The notes under the pieces were generated by a model, which did not search any database, was not told the DNA's origin, and saw nothing but the letters and a program-made list of their open reading frames with translations. Made by a program: the position numbers and the translations under genes. Positions 7,258 to 15,403 of a stretch of 64,000 bases of DNA are shown here, in pieces. Every line of letters begins with the position of its first letter. Position 1 is the stretch's first letter. This DNA is from Akkermansiaceae bacterium (GTDB lineage: Bacteria > Verrucomicrobiota > Verrucomicrobiia > Verrucomicrobiales > Akkermansiaceae), in contig JACKQB010000007.1 of the NCBI GenBank assembly GCA_024233115.1, forward strand, positions 186,001 to 250,000. The letters are read 5' to 3'.

Positions 7258-8655
7258 TTAACGTCCGCCGCCGCGACCGCCGCGACCGCCACGGTCACCA
7301 CGACCAAACCCGCCTTCGGAGAACTGTTTAATCCGGTCCTTGGATTCCTGGCTGAGGGCCTCTGTGGTTTCGAGATACTTGGTAGCAGCCTCCTTGTCCT
7401 GGCGCATCCATCCCACAGCGGTCATGCCAATGGCACGGCTACGGTCCCTTTCGTCGCTGATGGTTTCAGCGAGTTTCAGGTTCTGCTGGATGTCTCCACC
7501 CTGGTTGGACATGACGTAGGACGAAACCGCTTCATCACGCACCGCACCAGCGGGTTGTTTGTTGACAAACTCCAGGGCAGCGGCTGGGTCCTGACCCACC
7601 CATGATGAAACCACCCGGCCAATGCTTTCGCTCTGGGCCTCTTCAGTCCCGTTGGCCATCACCCAGGCAGCGGCGGCGGCGGGGTCTTCCCGACTCCACT
7701 CACGGGCGATGTCTTCCATGGCATTGGTGCGTGCATCCCCCTCCGGAATGGAGGTAATCTGGCCAGCGGCGGCTTTGGGATCGGAATCGGCCAGTCCACG
7801 AAGGGCACGGGCAGTGGCATCGGCTTGTTGGTCGGCAGGAAGGCCGGCAATCCACGATTTGGCTGCCGCCCAGTCCTTCGCACCCCACTCACGGGCGATG
7901 GTATTCTGAGCATCCCTGCGGGCCTCTTCATCCGTGATGGTTGAAAGCATACCAGCGGCTTTGCTCGGATCTTCCTTGGCGGCCTGTTCGAAAATCCCAC
8001 TGATGGCATCCCTTTGGTCGCGACCTGTCAGGGTCTGCGCCCAAGCCATGGCTCCGGCGGAATCCTGGCGCGCCCACTCGGTGGCGATCACACCCGCGGT
8101 AGAACCGCCGCGACCTCCCCGGCCTCCCATCATTCCACCCATGCGGAATTCATTCGGGTTATCGGTGAAGTACTTGGCTGCATCCTGGGGATACTTGGCT
8201 GCCCAGCTCTGCATCACGGTGCCTTTGACAAACATGCCGGCCATTCCCATGGTCTTGGTGTATGCCATCGCAGCAGTCGGGTCTTCCTCACCCCAACGGG
8301 CAAAGAGCAGATAACCCACCATGATCCGCTCGCTCCATGGGAGGTCTTCGAGTTTTTTGGCCTCCTCTTCGAATTGTGACGGGTCGAGACCAGCGTAATA
8401 GTCCATCAGCGCCTGGAGGCGGGCATTCTGACCGGGAAGGGCCATCGCTTCGGCCGCACTTTTCACACGGCTCCCGCGGCTTACGGTACCCCCTGAAGAG
8501 GAAGAGGACGGTCCACCGGCTCGACGCGCCGTGCGGGCATCTGCGGGGATATCCTGATCGGAGTCAGGGGCGGGGGCGGCGTTTTTGCCGGCAATAAAGC
8601 CAGCGGCACCACCGATGACGAGGGCCGCGATTGGCCCGAGAACGGTTGCTTTCAT
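7258..8655 (-). CDS. Membrane-anchored protein of about ten 33-residue W-x(n)-DPxAA repeats
   Basis: A 465-residue protein starting at ATG 8655 with an N-terminal membrane anchor (LGPIAALVIGGAAGFIAG), a disordered Ser/Gly/Arg region, then about ten helical repeats of roughly 33 residues with the pattern I-x3-W-x2-x-DPxAAxxW. Examples are IAREWSREDPAAAAAWV, VISSW-type VVSSWVGQDPAALEFV, and IATEWARQDSAGAMAWA. The repeats resemble TPR/HEAT-type solenoids but match neither consensus fully. The C-terminus is a Gly/Arg-rich tail (GRGDRGGRGGRGGGR). It is probably periplasmic and scaffold-like. The gene is divergent from the hydroxypyruvate isomerase-like gene and ends at a strong terminator. Proteins of this kind are frequent in Verrucomicrobia without known function. 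Confidence 0.75.
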   Translation of the reverse strand: MKATVLGPIAALVIGGAAGFIAGKNAAPAPDSDQDIPADARTARRAGGPSSSSSGGTVSRGSRVKSAAEAMALPGQNARLQALMDYYAGLDPSQFEEEAKKLEDLPWSERIMVGYLLFARWGEEDPTAAMAYTKTMGMAGMFVKGTVMQSWAAKYPQDAAKYFTDNPNEFRMGGMMGGRGGRGGSTAGVIATEWARQDSAGAMAWAQTLTGRDQRDAISGIFEQAAKEDPSKAAGMLSTITDEEARRDAQNTIAREWGAKDWAAAKSWIAGLPADQQADATARALRGLADSDPKAAAGQITSIPEGDARTNAMEDIAREWSREDPAAAAAWVMANGTEEAQSESIGRVVSSWVGQDPAAALEFVNKQPAGAVRDEAVSSYVMSNQGGDIQQNLKLAETISDERDRSRAIGMTAVGWMRQDKEAATKYLETTEALSQESKDRIKQFSEGGFGRGDRGGRGGRGGGR

Positions 8656-8812
8656 AATATCAGTATGGTTGGTGTGTTGTAATTGGATGTATGCAACCAA
8701 GGAAGCGACACAAAGTTGCAAAATAGTTGAATTTTCAAAACCGGCTCAAAACTTGCCAGGCCCGGGTAATTCAACCTTCCATTTCCAGGCATATCCATTA
8801 TGCCTACCGACG

Positions 8813-9712
8813 ATGATCAACCACTCCGTTTCCCGTTGGTGCTTCGGCTCCACCCCGCTTGATTCACTCTGTGAGAAGTGCCACCAGCTAGGCATTTCAG
8901 CCCTTGACCTGCTGACACTCGACGAGATACCAGTGGTGCAAAACCTAGGCATCGAGTGCTCGATCACTGCGGCCCATCCCGACGCTGACGGTATCGGGGA
9001 CATTGAGAAGGGCTTTAACAACCCCGCCTACCACCCTGCGCTGCACGCGATCTACCGAAAACTGATTCCCGCCGCCGCAAATCTCGGCGTGCAACAGGTG
9101 ATCTGTTTTTCAGGAAACCGGGAAGGTGTCTCCGATGACCTGGGCATGGCCCATTGTGCCGCCGGCCTCGCTCCCTTGATCCCCCTGGCCGGGCAACACG
9201 GCGTCACCCTGGTCATGGAGCTGCTCAACTCCAAGGTGGACCACCCCGATTATCAATGTGACCACACCGCCTGGGGAGTCGCCCTTTGCCAAATGATGGA
9301 CTCCGCTCATTTCAAGCTGCTCTATGACATCTATCACATGCAGATCATGGAGGGCGATGTGATCCGCACAATCCGGGAAAACCACAGGTACATCTCCCAC
9401 TATCACACCGCGGGTGTACCCGGCAGGCACGAGTTTGATGAACGCCAGGAATTGAATTACCCGGCGATCACCCGCGCCATCGCCGCAACCGGATTTGATG
9501 GCTACATCGGCCAGGAATACGTGCCCACCACCGATGATCCCTTCGTGTTCCTCCCCCGCGCACTTGAGCTGTGTTCGGGCTACCCCCCCCCCCGCCACCG
9601 TTATGGCCCAGGCGGCGACTCCCTGTGGCCGCATCACCAGACACCGTGCCTCAAAAATTACGACGAACACGGCCGAATGTTCCACAGTTCGTGCCACCAT
9701 AAAGTACGATGA
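8813..9712 (+). CDS. Hydroxypyruvate isomerase-like TIM-barrel protein with foreign C-terminal tail
   Basis: A sugar-isomerase TIM barrel of the hydroxypyruvate isomerase type. The metal ligand positions are visible: Glu in LVMELLNSK, Asp/His in LLYDIYHMQIMEGD, His in ISHYHTAGVPGR and Glu in GYIGQEYVPT. Family members end near residue 260, just after the ALELC-type motif. Here that point (codons 257-260) falls on a run of eleven C (9583-9593), followed by about 40 residues without family character, and the stop TGA lies inside a repeated motif shared with a probable insertion-sequence end. The ATG at 8813 gives the family's usual N-terminus; the upstream open frame is discarded. Probably functional if the tail is tolerated. 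Confidence 0.8.
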   Translation: MINHSVSRWCFGSTPLDSLCEKCHQLGISALDLLTLDEIPVVQNLGIECSITAAHPDADGIGDIEKGFNNPAYHPALHAIYRKLIPAAANLGVQQVICFSGNREGVSDDLGMAHCAAGLAPLIPLAGQHGVTLVMELLNSKVDHPDYQCDHTAWGVALCQMMDSAHFKLLYDIYHMQIMEGDVIRTIRENHRYISHYHTAGVPGRHEFDERQELNYPAITRAIAATGFDGYIGQEYVPTTDDPFVFLPRALELCSGYPPPRHRYGPGGDSLWPHHQTPCLKNYDEHGRMFHSSCHHKVR

Positions 9713-9783
9713 CAATGTGGAAACATTGCTAAAAGTTGAGACAAATCCCCCGATGACAATTTGGAAATCTAGTACGATGACAA
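9703..9783. mobile_element. Probable end of a lost insertion sequence (repeated terminal motifs)
   Basis: AGTACGATGACAA occurs at 9703-9715 and again at 9771-9783, and TGACAATKTGGAAA occurs at 9710-9723 and 9754-9767. Several spaced copies of one short motif in under 100 bases, here TTGTCATCGTACT read on the minus strand, are what IS21-family elements carry at their ends for transposase binding. No transposase frame is left in the window. The family assignment is inference. Confidence 0.45.
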
Positions 9784-9798
9784 ATCAGCCGTTAACAC

Positions 9799-10287
9799 CT
9801 ATTTTCCCGGACTGGCCCCTCTCTTACATTTTAGAGGCTCTATTATCTTTACAAGCTCTCGATTTGGATTCTCTCCAACGTATTTATAATCGTCATACAA
9901 AACACCATCGCCGTAGAAGAGCAACACAACCGAACGTCGCCCCATATACAATTTTTCGATAAAGAAAAAATCGTTCGGACTGGGTCCTTCATCATAATAT
10001 CCATACTCCTTCCTTTTTGCATCCAAGCGTCTTGGTGACTCTACAATTCTAGTTAGAATATTTCGAATCCTGCGGTGCTGATTCGGAGTTAAATTTATAT
10101 CGACCTTGGGTATGTAGCTCTCAACTCCGTAATTACTTCTACCAATAAAGTAAACCGCATCCGAACGGTTCAATGCTTTGCTTGGTTTTTCAGTTGGCGA
10201 GCAAGAAAGTAACATTCCCGCCATAACTAAAGGCATTAGAACACAAAACGCTCTAATAAATTTTATTAGTGTCTCAGAGATGCGCAT
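9799..10287 (-). CDS. Lipoprotein, likely immunity protein for the RHS metallopeptidase toxin
   Basis: A 162-residue predicted lipoprotein with signal sequence and lipobox MLLSC (Cys29), rich in Asn, Tyr and Lys. It starts inside the 3' end of the RHS gene (22-base overlap, same strand), the position where immunity genes of polymorphic toxins normally sit. The DNA is visibly AT-rich compared with the rest of the window, as is the toxin-encoding end of the RHS gene, so the two were probably acquired together. No known fold is recognised. A periplasmic lipidated immunity protein would imply a toxin that acts in the cell envelope or enters through the periplasm. The immunity role is inferred from position only. 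Confidence 0.6.
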   Translation of the reverse strand: MRISETLIKFIRAFCVLMPLVMAGMLLSCSPTEKPSKALNRSDAVYFIGRSNYGVESYIPKVDINLTPNQHRRIRNILTRIVESPRRLDAKRKEYGYYDEGPSPNDFFFIEKLYMGRRSVVLLFYGDGVLYDDYKYVGENPNRELVKIIEPLKCKRGASPGK

Positions 10288-11702
10288 TTCTGGTAAAGTT
10301 CGTCGAAATTCTGATCAAATTCAGCAACGGTACAACGGTCCTTCACTGACCACCCAACCCCTTTTTTCTTATACTCTCCTTTGACACAAGCCTTGTGCCC
10401 TTCTGTGCCAATAGCAAACTTAGCACATTGCGCGTCTGCTTTTGAGTAAGCTTCAATTTCATGGCAAAGTGCAGTCCTACAATCCGTGTCTTGATCTGCT
10501 TTCCCGCTGCAATACTGCAAGGCATGAATCAACTCGTGGTGTAACACCTCTTCTAGGGTTCTACCGTTTCGCTTGAGATTGTTATAGCATATTTCAATAA
10601 CACCATTCTTCTTTCTGCTTATCCTGCTACCCGAGAAAGTTCCACTGTTTCTATTATCGCAACAATTGCAATATATCAGAGGTGCTTTACATCTTTTCCT
10701 CCTCATGCTAACTAGAACCCCCTTTATCTTCGGACTTTCCAAACTTTTGTCTATCTTATCATGACAGTCTCCCTCCTCCTCATCTGTTAGTCTTTCATTA
10801 CCCAATAGATCGGAGTTATTTACGCCATCATTTCCCACAAACCCATACAGATTGTTGCCACCATCTTCCTCAATCGGATCTCTGGATGGCCAGCGGCCTG
10901 TAACCGGATCATAGTATCTGTAACCGTAGTAGTAGAGGCCGGTTTCTGCGTCCAGGTATTTGGTGCTGAACTTGAAGCGGTTCCATCCAAGCCAGTCACT
11001 GTTACCACCCTCGGATTCTACCTGACCGAAGGGGTGGTACTTATACCATGTAAGCATGGCTCCCGTATCCGAAGTCGTGCCCATGGTATTCCCATTGGCA
11101 TCCGGATGCACGTGGGCGACCTGGGCTGTCCCACCCCCTGCGGCAAAACGCTCGATCATTAGAAGGCCGCCTACTGTGCCAGCTCCCTCCAAGCTTCCTG
11201 TGAGATCGGCTCCCCATGTGTAACGAAGGAATTCCGTCTCTACTCCGGATGCGTTTTTCTTTTGCTCGCTGATCATCAGCCAGCCGCTCCATGAGTAGCG
11301 GTGGGTAACACCCGTGGTGGTGTTTTTCCTCTGCACCATTCTGCCCAAAGCATCGTGGATGTATTCGATGTTTCCATTGGCTCGCATGCGGTCCTTCCGA
11401 TCCCACGTCAAGCTGCGGCCGCGTAGGGAAGTCGTGTTGCCGTTGGAATCATATGACGGCTGATCACCTGTGATCATCGTATATGCGTTTGTATTGCTAG
11501 AAGTGTAGTTGACCGTTCCCAGAGCAGGAGTAACTGCGCTGAGGCGGTTACCTGAATCATTGAAGTTAAACTGGTGGGTGGGATTGGTGGTAGGCACGGC
11601 TGTTGCAGGGTTCCCTGTTGTCAGGAACTTAGCATGGGTAAGCTGGCCGAGCGAGTCATAATCATAGGCCTGCCCCCCCGCAAATAATGGGGTGGAGATC
11701 AA
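10266..11702 (-). CDS. Truncated RHS-repeat protein with ATP23 (M76)-like metallopeptidase toxin tip
   Basis: A 478-residue fragment of an RHS/YD-repeat protein. Residues 10-250 carry YD-type repeats (YDYDSLGQL, YDSNGNTT, YIHDALGRM), and 252-301 are the conserved RHS core end (ETGLYYYGYRYYDPVTGRW, then SRDPIEEDG). The variable tip (302-478) resembles mitochondrial ATP23 in the same motif order: a Cys near its start (CHDKIDKSLESPKIK), a CNCCDNRNSGTFSG block, IEICYNN, the zinc motif H389-E-L-I-H393 in EEVLHHELIHALQYC, and CHEIEAY. It should be a zinc protease toxin. The start is a TTG at 11702 shortly after an in-frame TGA. Thousands of residues of the usual RHS shell are missing, so this is an orphan tip or displaced cassette. 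Confidence 0.8.
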   Translation of the reverse strand: MISTPLFAGGQAYDYDSLGQLTHAKFLTTGNPATAVPTTNPTHQFNFNDSGNRLSAVTPALGTVNYTSSNTNAYTMITGDQPSYDSNGNTTSLRGRSLTWDRKDRMRANGNIEYIHDALGRMVQRKNTTTGVTHRYSWSGWLMISEQKKNASGVETEFLRYTWGADLTGSLEGAGTVGGLLMIERFAAGGGTAQVAHVHPDANGNTMGTTSDTGAMLTWYKYHPFGQVESEGGNSDWLGWNRFKFSTKYLDAETGLYYYGYRYYDPVTGRWPSRDPIEEDGGNNLYGFVGNDGVNNSDLLGNERLTDEEEGDCHDKIDKSLESPKIKGVLVSMRRKRCKAPLIYCNCCDNRNSGTFSGSRISRKKNGVIEICYNNLKRNGRTLEEVLHHELIHALQYCSGKADQDTDCRTALCHEIEAYSKADAQCAKFAIGTEGHKACVKGEYKKKGVGWSVKDRCTVAEFDQNFDELYQKCASLRH

Positions 11703-11749
11703 ATTCCGCAGCGCACGACGAGGATACCTTGCCGTTCAACCTCCTGACT

Positions 11750-12391
11750 TTACGCCATAAAAATCCTTTTCTCCCTCCATTTCTGGTAGAAAAAAATAAC
11801 CACAAAACACACCGCCACCGCGATCAGGACACCGTATTTACTCAGCCAGCTGCCGGCCTGGAAGGGTTTTCCGGTATCGACCATGGAAAAATCACGCATC
11901 CGGGCCACCACCGCCTCGACCCCCGAGGGACCGGTGCCGTGTGATACCACTTCTCCAGTCTGACGCTCCACCAACACCATGTGCGGAATGCCATTGGCCG
12001 CATATTTTTCCACCAACCCGGTCGATCTGAATACCACCGCCGGCCAGTGCATCTGGTATTTTTTCATGTAGGCAATCATTTTCTCCTCTGATTCATCACT
12101 ACCGACCAACACGATTTCCACCGGCATCCCCTTCTGGTTGAGCATGCGCTGGTATTCCTCGACCAGCGGCGGGGTCGTTTTCCGGCATGGCGGGCACCAG
12201 GAAGCCGAGTAATAGAAGGCAACGTGCGTGGTATCGGCTTTGAGATGAAACGGCACAGGCTCCCCGTGTTCGAGCCGATACAGCGGCACCTCATCCAGCG
12301 CCCCGGCATGGAGTGGGCCTGCAACCAAAAGGAGAACGATCAAGCATCGGGAAATCATGCCCCAAAGTCGCCGCAGAACCCGGAAATGCAA
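11750..12391 (-). CDS. Membrane-anchored thioredoxin-like protein
   Basis: A 213-residue thioredoxin-fold protein with a signal or anchor sequence, the redox motif W-C66-P-P-C69, and the cis-proline region NGIPHMVLVE. A second hydrophobic segment near 184-204 (YGVLIAVAVCFVVIFFYQ) with a basic end indicates a C-terminal anchor, so the redox domain faces the periplasm. The order fits nucleoredoxin/TlpA-like proteins involved in disulfide reduction or cytochrome maturation. The ATG at 12358 (MISRCLIVLL) is an alternative start. The RHS cassette follows it on the same strand with 47 bases between, and a di-haem peroxidase gene is divergent from it. Confidence 0.85.
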   Translation of the reverse strand: MHFRVLRRLWGMISRCLIVLLLVAGPLHAGALDEVPLYRLEHGEPVPFHLKADTTHVAFYYSASWCPPCRKTTPPLVEEYQRMLNQKGMPVEIVLVGSDESEEKMIAYMKKYQMHWPAVVFRSTGLVEKYAANGIPHMVLVERQTGEVVSHGTGPSGVEAVVARMRDFSMVDTGKPFQAGSWLSKYGVLIAVAVCFVVIFFYQKWREKRIFMA

Positions 12392-12541
12392 CCTAACAAA
12401 TCAAGCGTTTGATCTATGATTAACACCCGGAAATAACACAGTAAACTTGTTATCGTGCCGATTTTTTGTATTGAACAGGCAATGGCAAAGGCAATTTCCG
12501 CACAGTTTTTCGCCGTTTGAATTGATCCATCCATGATCCTT

Positions 12542-13537
12542 ATGAAAAAACATACCACCATCACCCACCTGAGCCTGTTAGTCGCTCTCAGCATGGCAGG
12601 CAACGCATCCGCGCAAGAGCCGCTCCAACCCGTCCAACCGGCAAAAAACATCAACCAACCCCGGGCCGAGCTGGGTAAGAAATTGTTTTTCGATCCGCGG
12701 CTTTCCAAGTCAGGGTTTATCTCCTGCAACTCCTGCCACAACCTCAGCATGGGGGGCTCGGACAACCTGACCAGCTCCATCGGCCACAACTGGCAGCAAG
12801 GTCCGATCAACTCACCCACGGTGCTCAACTCCAGCCTGAACTTTGTCCAGTTCTGGGACGGCCGCGCAGCGAACCTCAAGGAACAGGCCGGAGGTCCGAT
12901 CGCCAACCCCGGTGAAATGGCATCCACCCATACGCTGGCCATTGACATCCTTAATTCCATCCCCGCTTACGTCAAAGAATTCAACCAGGTGTTCGGTGAG
13001 AAAAAAATCACCATCGATCACGTGACGGATGCCATTGCCGAGTTTGAAAAAACCCTGGTCACCCCGAACTCACGTTTCGACCAGTGGCTGAAGGGCAACA
13101 AGGACGCCATCAGCGAGCAAGAACTCAACGGCTACAAGTTGTTTAAAAGCAACGGATGCGTTGCCTGCCACAACGGCGAGGCTGTCGGCGGCACCATGTA
13201 CCAGAAAATGGGGCTGATCAAACCTTACCCCACCAGTAACCCGTCCAAAGGCCGATACGAGGTGACCAAAAATGACGCCGACCTCAACATGTTCAAGGTG
13301 CCGACACTGCGGAACGTGGAACTGACCTACCCCTATTTTCACGACGGAGGAGCAAAAACGCTCGAACAAGCCGTCAAAATCATGGGTGATGTCCAATTTG
13401 GCAAAAAACTCACCGATGCCGAAGTCGCCGACATCGTCGCATTCCTGAAAACGCTCACCGGCGAGCAGCCGTCGTTCACACTCCCCATCCTGCCACCTTC
13501 CAATCCAAACACCCCAGCCCCCAAGCCCTTCGAATAG
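12542..13537 (+). CDS. Di-haem cytochrome c peroxidase
   Basis: A 331-residue periplasmic CcpA/MauG-family peroxidase that reduces hydrogen peroxide with electrons from small cytochromes. A signal peptide ends near NASA|QEP. The two haem-binding motifs are C62-N-S-C-H66 and C206-V-A-C-H210. Conserved blocks such as LGKKLFFDPRLS, NSPTVLN, FWDGRA, LKEQAGGPI, FKVPTLRNVELTYPYFHDG and LTDAEVADIVAFL are all present. The ATG at 12542 (MKKHTTITHL) makes the better signal peptide than that at 12533. A plausible promoter (TTGTTA at 12447, TATTGA at 12469, 16-base spacer) lies upstream. It is divergent from the thioredoxin-like gene, which fits shared envelope redox roles. Confidence 0.95.
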   Translation: MKKHTTITHLSLLVALSMAGNASAQEPLQPVQPAKNINQPRAELGKKLFFDPRLSKSGFISCNSCHNLSMGGSDNLTSSIGHNWQQGPINSPTVLNSSLNFVQFWDGRAANLKEQAGGPIANPGEMASTHTLAIDILNSIPAYVKEFNQVFGEKKITIDHVTDAIAEFEKTLVTPNSRFDQWLKGNKDAISEQELNGYKLFKSNGCVACHNGEAVGGTMYQKMGLIKPYPTSNPSKGRYEVTKNDADLNMFKVPTLRNVELTYPYFHDGGAKTLEQAVKIMGDVQFGKKLTDAEVADIVAFLKTLTGEQPSFTLPILPPSNPNTPAPKPFE

Positions 13538-13570
13538 TTTACAACAGCATCACTCCTGCCAAGTCGGCGG

Positions 13571-13600
13571 TTGACTAATGGCCATAGACTCCCCTATCTT
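13571..13600 (+). promoter_or_regulatory. Predicted lysS promoter, leaderless or nearly so
   Basis: TTGACT (13571-13576) and TATCTT (13595-13600) are spaced by 18 bases and resemble sigma-70 -35 and -10 boxes. Transcription would begin around 13607, only about three bases before the lysS ATG at 13610. No Shine-Dalgarno-like sequence lies between, which agrees with a leaderless transcript. Confidence 0.5.
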
Positions 13601-13609
13601 CCGCGCCCC

Positions 13610-15124
13610 ATGAGCGACCAGTCAGCCATTCCAGAAACACCGCAGTCCACCGACCTGTCCTCCATCGCCTCGGCGACGGGGGAAGCCGATCTCATCGCCG
13701 TAAGACGCGAGAAGCTCGCTAAACTCCGTGAACTCGGAATCGACCCCTTCGGCGGGAAATTCGACACCACCACCACTCCGGGAAGACTCAAGGCTGACTT
13801 CGCCGACAACCAGCCAGTCACCATCGCCGGCCGCCTGCTCGCCATCCGCGACATGGGTAAATCCGTCTTTGCCACCGTCGGTGATGCCGAGGGCCGCATC
13901 CAGATCTACCTCAACCAAAAAGGGGTCAGCGAGACTGATTGGGCCGCTTACAAGCTGCTCGATATGGGCGACTGGATCGGCGTCGAAGGCGAAACCTTCA
14001 CCACCGGAAAAGGCGAGCCGTCGGTGAAGGTGGAAAAACTTACGGTGCTCAGCAAGTCGCTGCGCCCGATGCCCGACAAGTGGCACGGCGTCGCCGACCG
14101 CGAAACCAAGTACCGCAAGCGCCACCTCGACCTGATGTCCAACGAGGCATCCGCCGAGGTCTTCATCACCCGGTCAAAAATGATCGCCGAGATCCGCAGC
14201 TTCCTGCACGACCGCGGCTACCTTGAGGTCGAGACCCCGATGCTGCAAAGCGTCGCCGGCGGTGCCGCCGCCCGCCCCTTCGAGACCTACCACAACGCCC
14301 TCGGCATGGACCTCACCCTGCGCATCGCACCGGAGCTTTTCCTCAAGCGGCTGCTGGTCGGCGGTTTCACCAAGGTATTCGAACTCAACCGCAACTTCCG
14401 CAACGAGGGCATCTCCCGTCGGCACAACCCGGAGTTCACCATGCTCGAGGCGTATTGCGCGTTTGGCGACTTCGAGACGATGGCGGACATGGTCGAGGAA
14501 ATGACCTGCCACCTGGCGGAAAAATTCTGCGGCGGCCTGCAGATCGAGCACAAGGACGAGGAAGGCAACACCCTGCGCACCATCAACCTGCAGCGCCCGT
14601 GGAAACGCGCCAATTACCACGACCTGATCAAGGAGGTCGCCGGTGACGACTTCTTCGACATCACCCCGGAGGCCCGGCGCGCGAAATGCGACGAGCTCGG
14701 CGTGCAGATCTCCGAAAACATGGAGGACTATGAGGTGGTCCAGCAGGTGTTTGAGAAAAAAGTCGAGGAGCACACCTTCGACCCCTGTTTCGTCACCCGC
14801 GTCGCCTCCGAGCTCATCCCGCTCGCCAAGGTCACCCCCGGCGGCAAAACCGTCGAGGTTTACGAACTCATCATCAACGGGCAGGAAATCTCCCCCGGCT
14901 ACTCCGAACTCAACGACCCCGACGTCCAGCGCCAACGCCTCGAGCACCAGGCGGGCGGCGAGGAGGAGCAGGAAATCGACCACGACTTCATCGAGACCCT
15001 CGAGAACGGCATGCCCCCCGCCGGCGGCATCGGCATCGGCATCGACCGCCTGATCATGATGCTCACCGGCGCCCCGACCATCCGCGATGTCGTCCTTTTT
15101 CCGCTTTTGAAAAAGAAAGACTAA
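13610..15124 (+). CDS. lysS: Lysyl-tRNA synthetase, class II
   Basis: A 504-residue class II aminoacyl-tRNA synthetase. The N-terminal OB-fold (TIAGRLLAIRDMGKSVFATV, then RIQIYLNQKG) binds the anticodon. Motif 1 (FLHDRGYLEVETPMLQ), motif 2 (VFELNRNFRNEGISRRHNPEFTMLE) and motif 3 (PPAGGIGIGIDRLIMML) are complete, and the SGYSEL-type motif appears as SPGYSELNDP. Length is normal for the family. The true start is the ATG at 13610; the open frame upstream begins with a TTG that lies in the putative -35 box. An N-terminal extension of about 25 residues rich in Ser and Thr precedes the usual domain. Confidence 0.97.
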   Translation: MSDQSAIPETPQSTDLSSIASATGEADLIAVRREKLAKLRELGIDPFGGKFDTTTTPGRLKADFADNQPVTIAGRLLAIRDMGKSVFATVGDAEGRIQIYLNQKGVSETDWAAYKLLDMGDWIGVEGETFTTGKGEPSVKVEKLTVLSKSLRPMPDKWHGVADRETKYRKRHLDLMSNEASAEVFITRSKMIAEIRSFLHDRGYLEVETPMLQSVAGGAAARPFETYHNALGMDLTLRIAPELFLKRLLVGGFTKVFELNRNFRNEGISRRHNPEFTMLEAYCAFGDFETMADMVEEMTCHLAEKFCGGLQIEHKDEEGNTLRTINLQRPWKRANYHDLIKEVAGDDFFDITPEARRAKCDELGVQISENMEDYEVVQQVFEKKVEEHTFDPCFVTRVASELIPLAKVTPGGKTVEVYELIINGQEISPGYSELNDPDVQRQRLEHQAGGEEEQEIDHDFIETLENGMPPAGGIGIGIDRLIMMLTGAPTIRDVVLFPLLKKKD

Positions 15125-15181
15125 ACGAACCGTCTAAAAAGCCGCTTTCCCCTGCCTCATCCTCTGTTATAGTGCTTCATC

Positions 15182-15403
15182 ATGAGCGAAGTCAAAAAAG
15201 ACCGATCCCACTGGGTGGTTAAAAAATGCTCCTCATTTGATGAGATGAGAGCGTTCCGCATTCAGCAATGGCAGAATGTCACTGGTGCCGAACGCCGCCA
15301 AGCGGCTTGGGAACTGGTCTATGACTACTGGGTTGGCATGAAAAAAATGCACCCCGATGAACTCCGACTTCAAAGAACTGTTACAAAGCTTGCAAAAATT
15401 TGA
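15182..15403 (+). CDS. Small protein paired with a nucleotidyltransferase
   Basis: A 73-residue soluble protein, basic and rich in Trp and aromatic residues (MRAFRIQQWQNVTGAERRQAAWELVYDYWVG in part). Its last 47 bases overlap the start of the next gene in another frame, a coupling typical of two-gene modules. A TATAGT at 15168-15173 lies only 9 bases before the ATG, so the transcript may be leaderless. No family is recognised. Position beside a MNT/AbiEii-like nucleotidyltransferase suggests it is the partner (antitoxin or adaptor) of a toxin-antitoxin-like pair, but this is inference. Confidence 0.65.
   Translation: MSEVKKDRSHWVVKKCSSFDEMRAFRIQQWQNVTGAERRQAAWELVYDYWVGMKKMHPDELRLQRTVTKLAKI

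Noticed and set aside
9495..9962. 155-codon plus-strand frame across the isomerase end and insertion-sequence remnant
   Set aside because: Runs across unrelated segments and opposite the lipoprotein gene; no conserved motif.
14174..14983. 269-codon minus-strand frame opposite lysS
   Set aside because: Antisense shadow; lysS motifs 1-3 occupy the plus strand.
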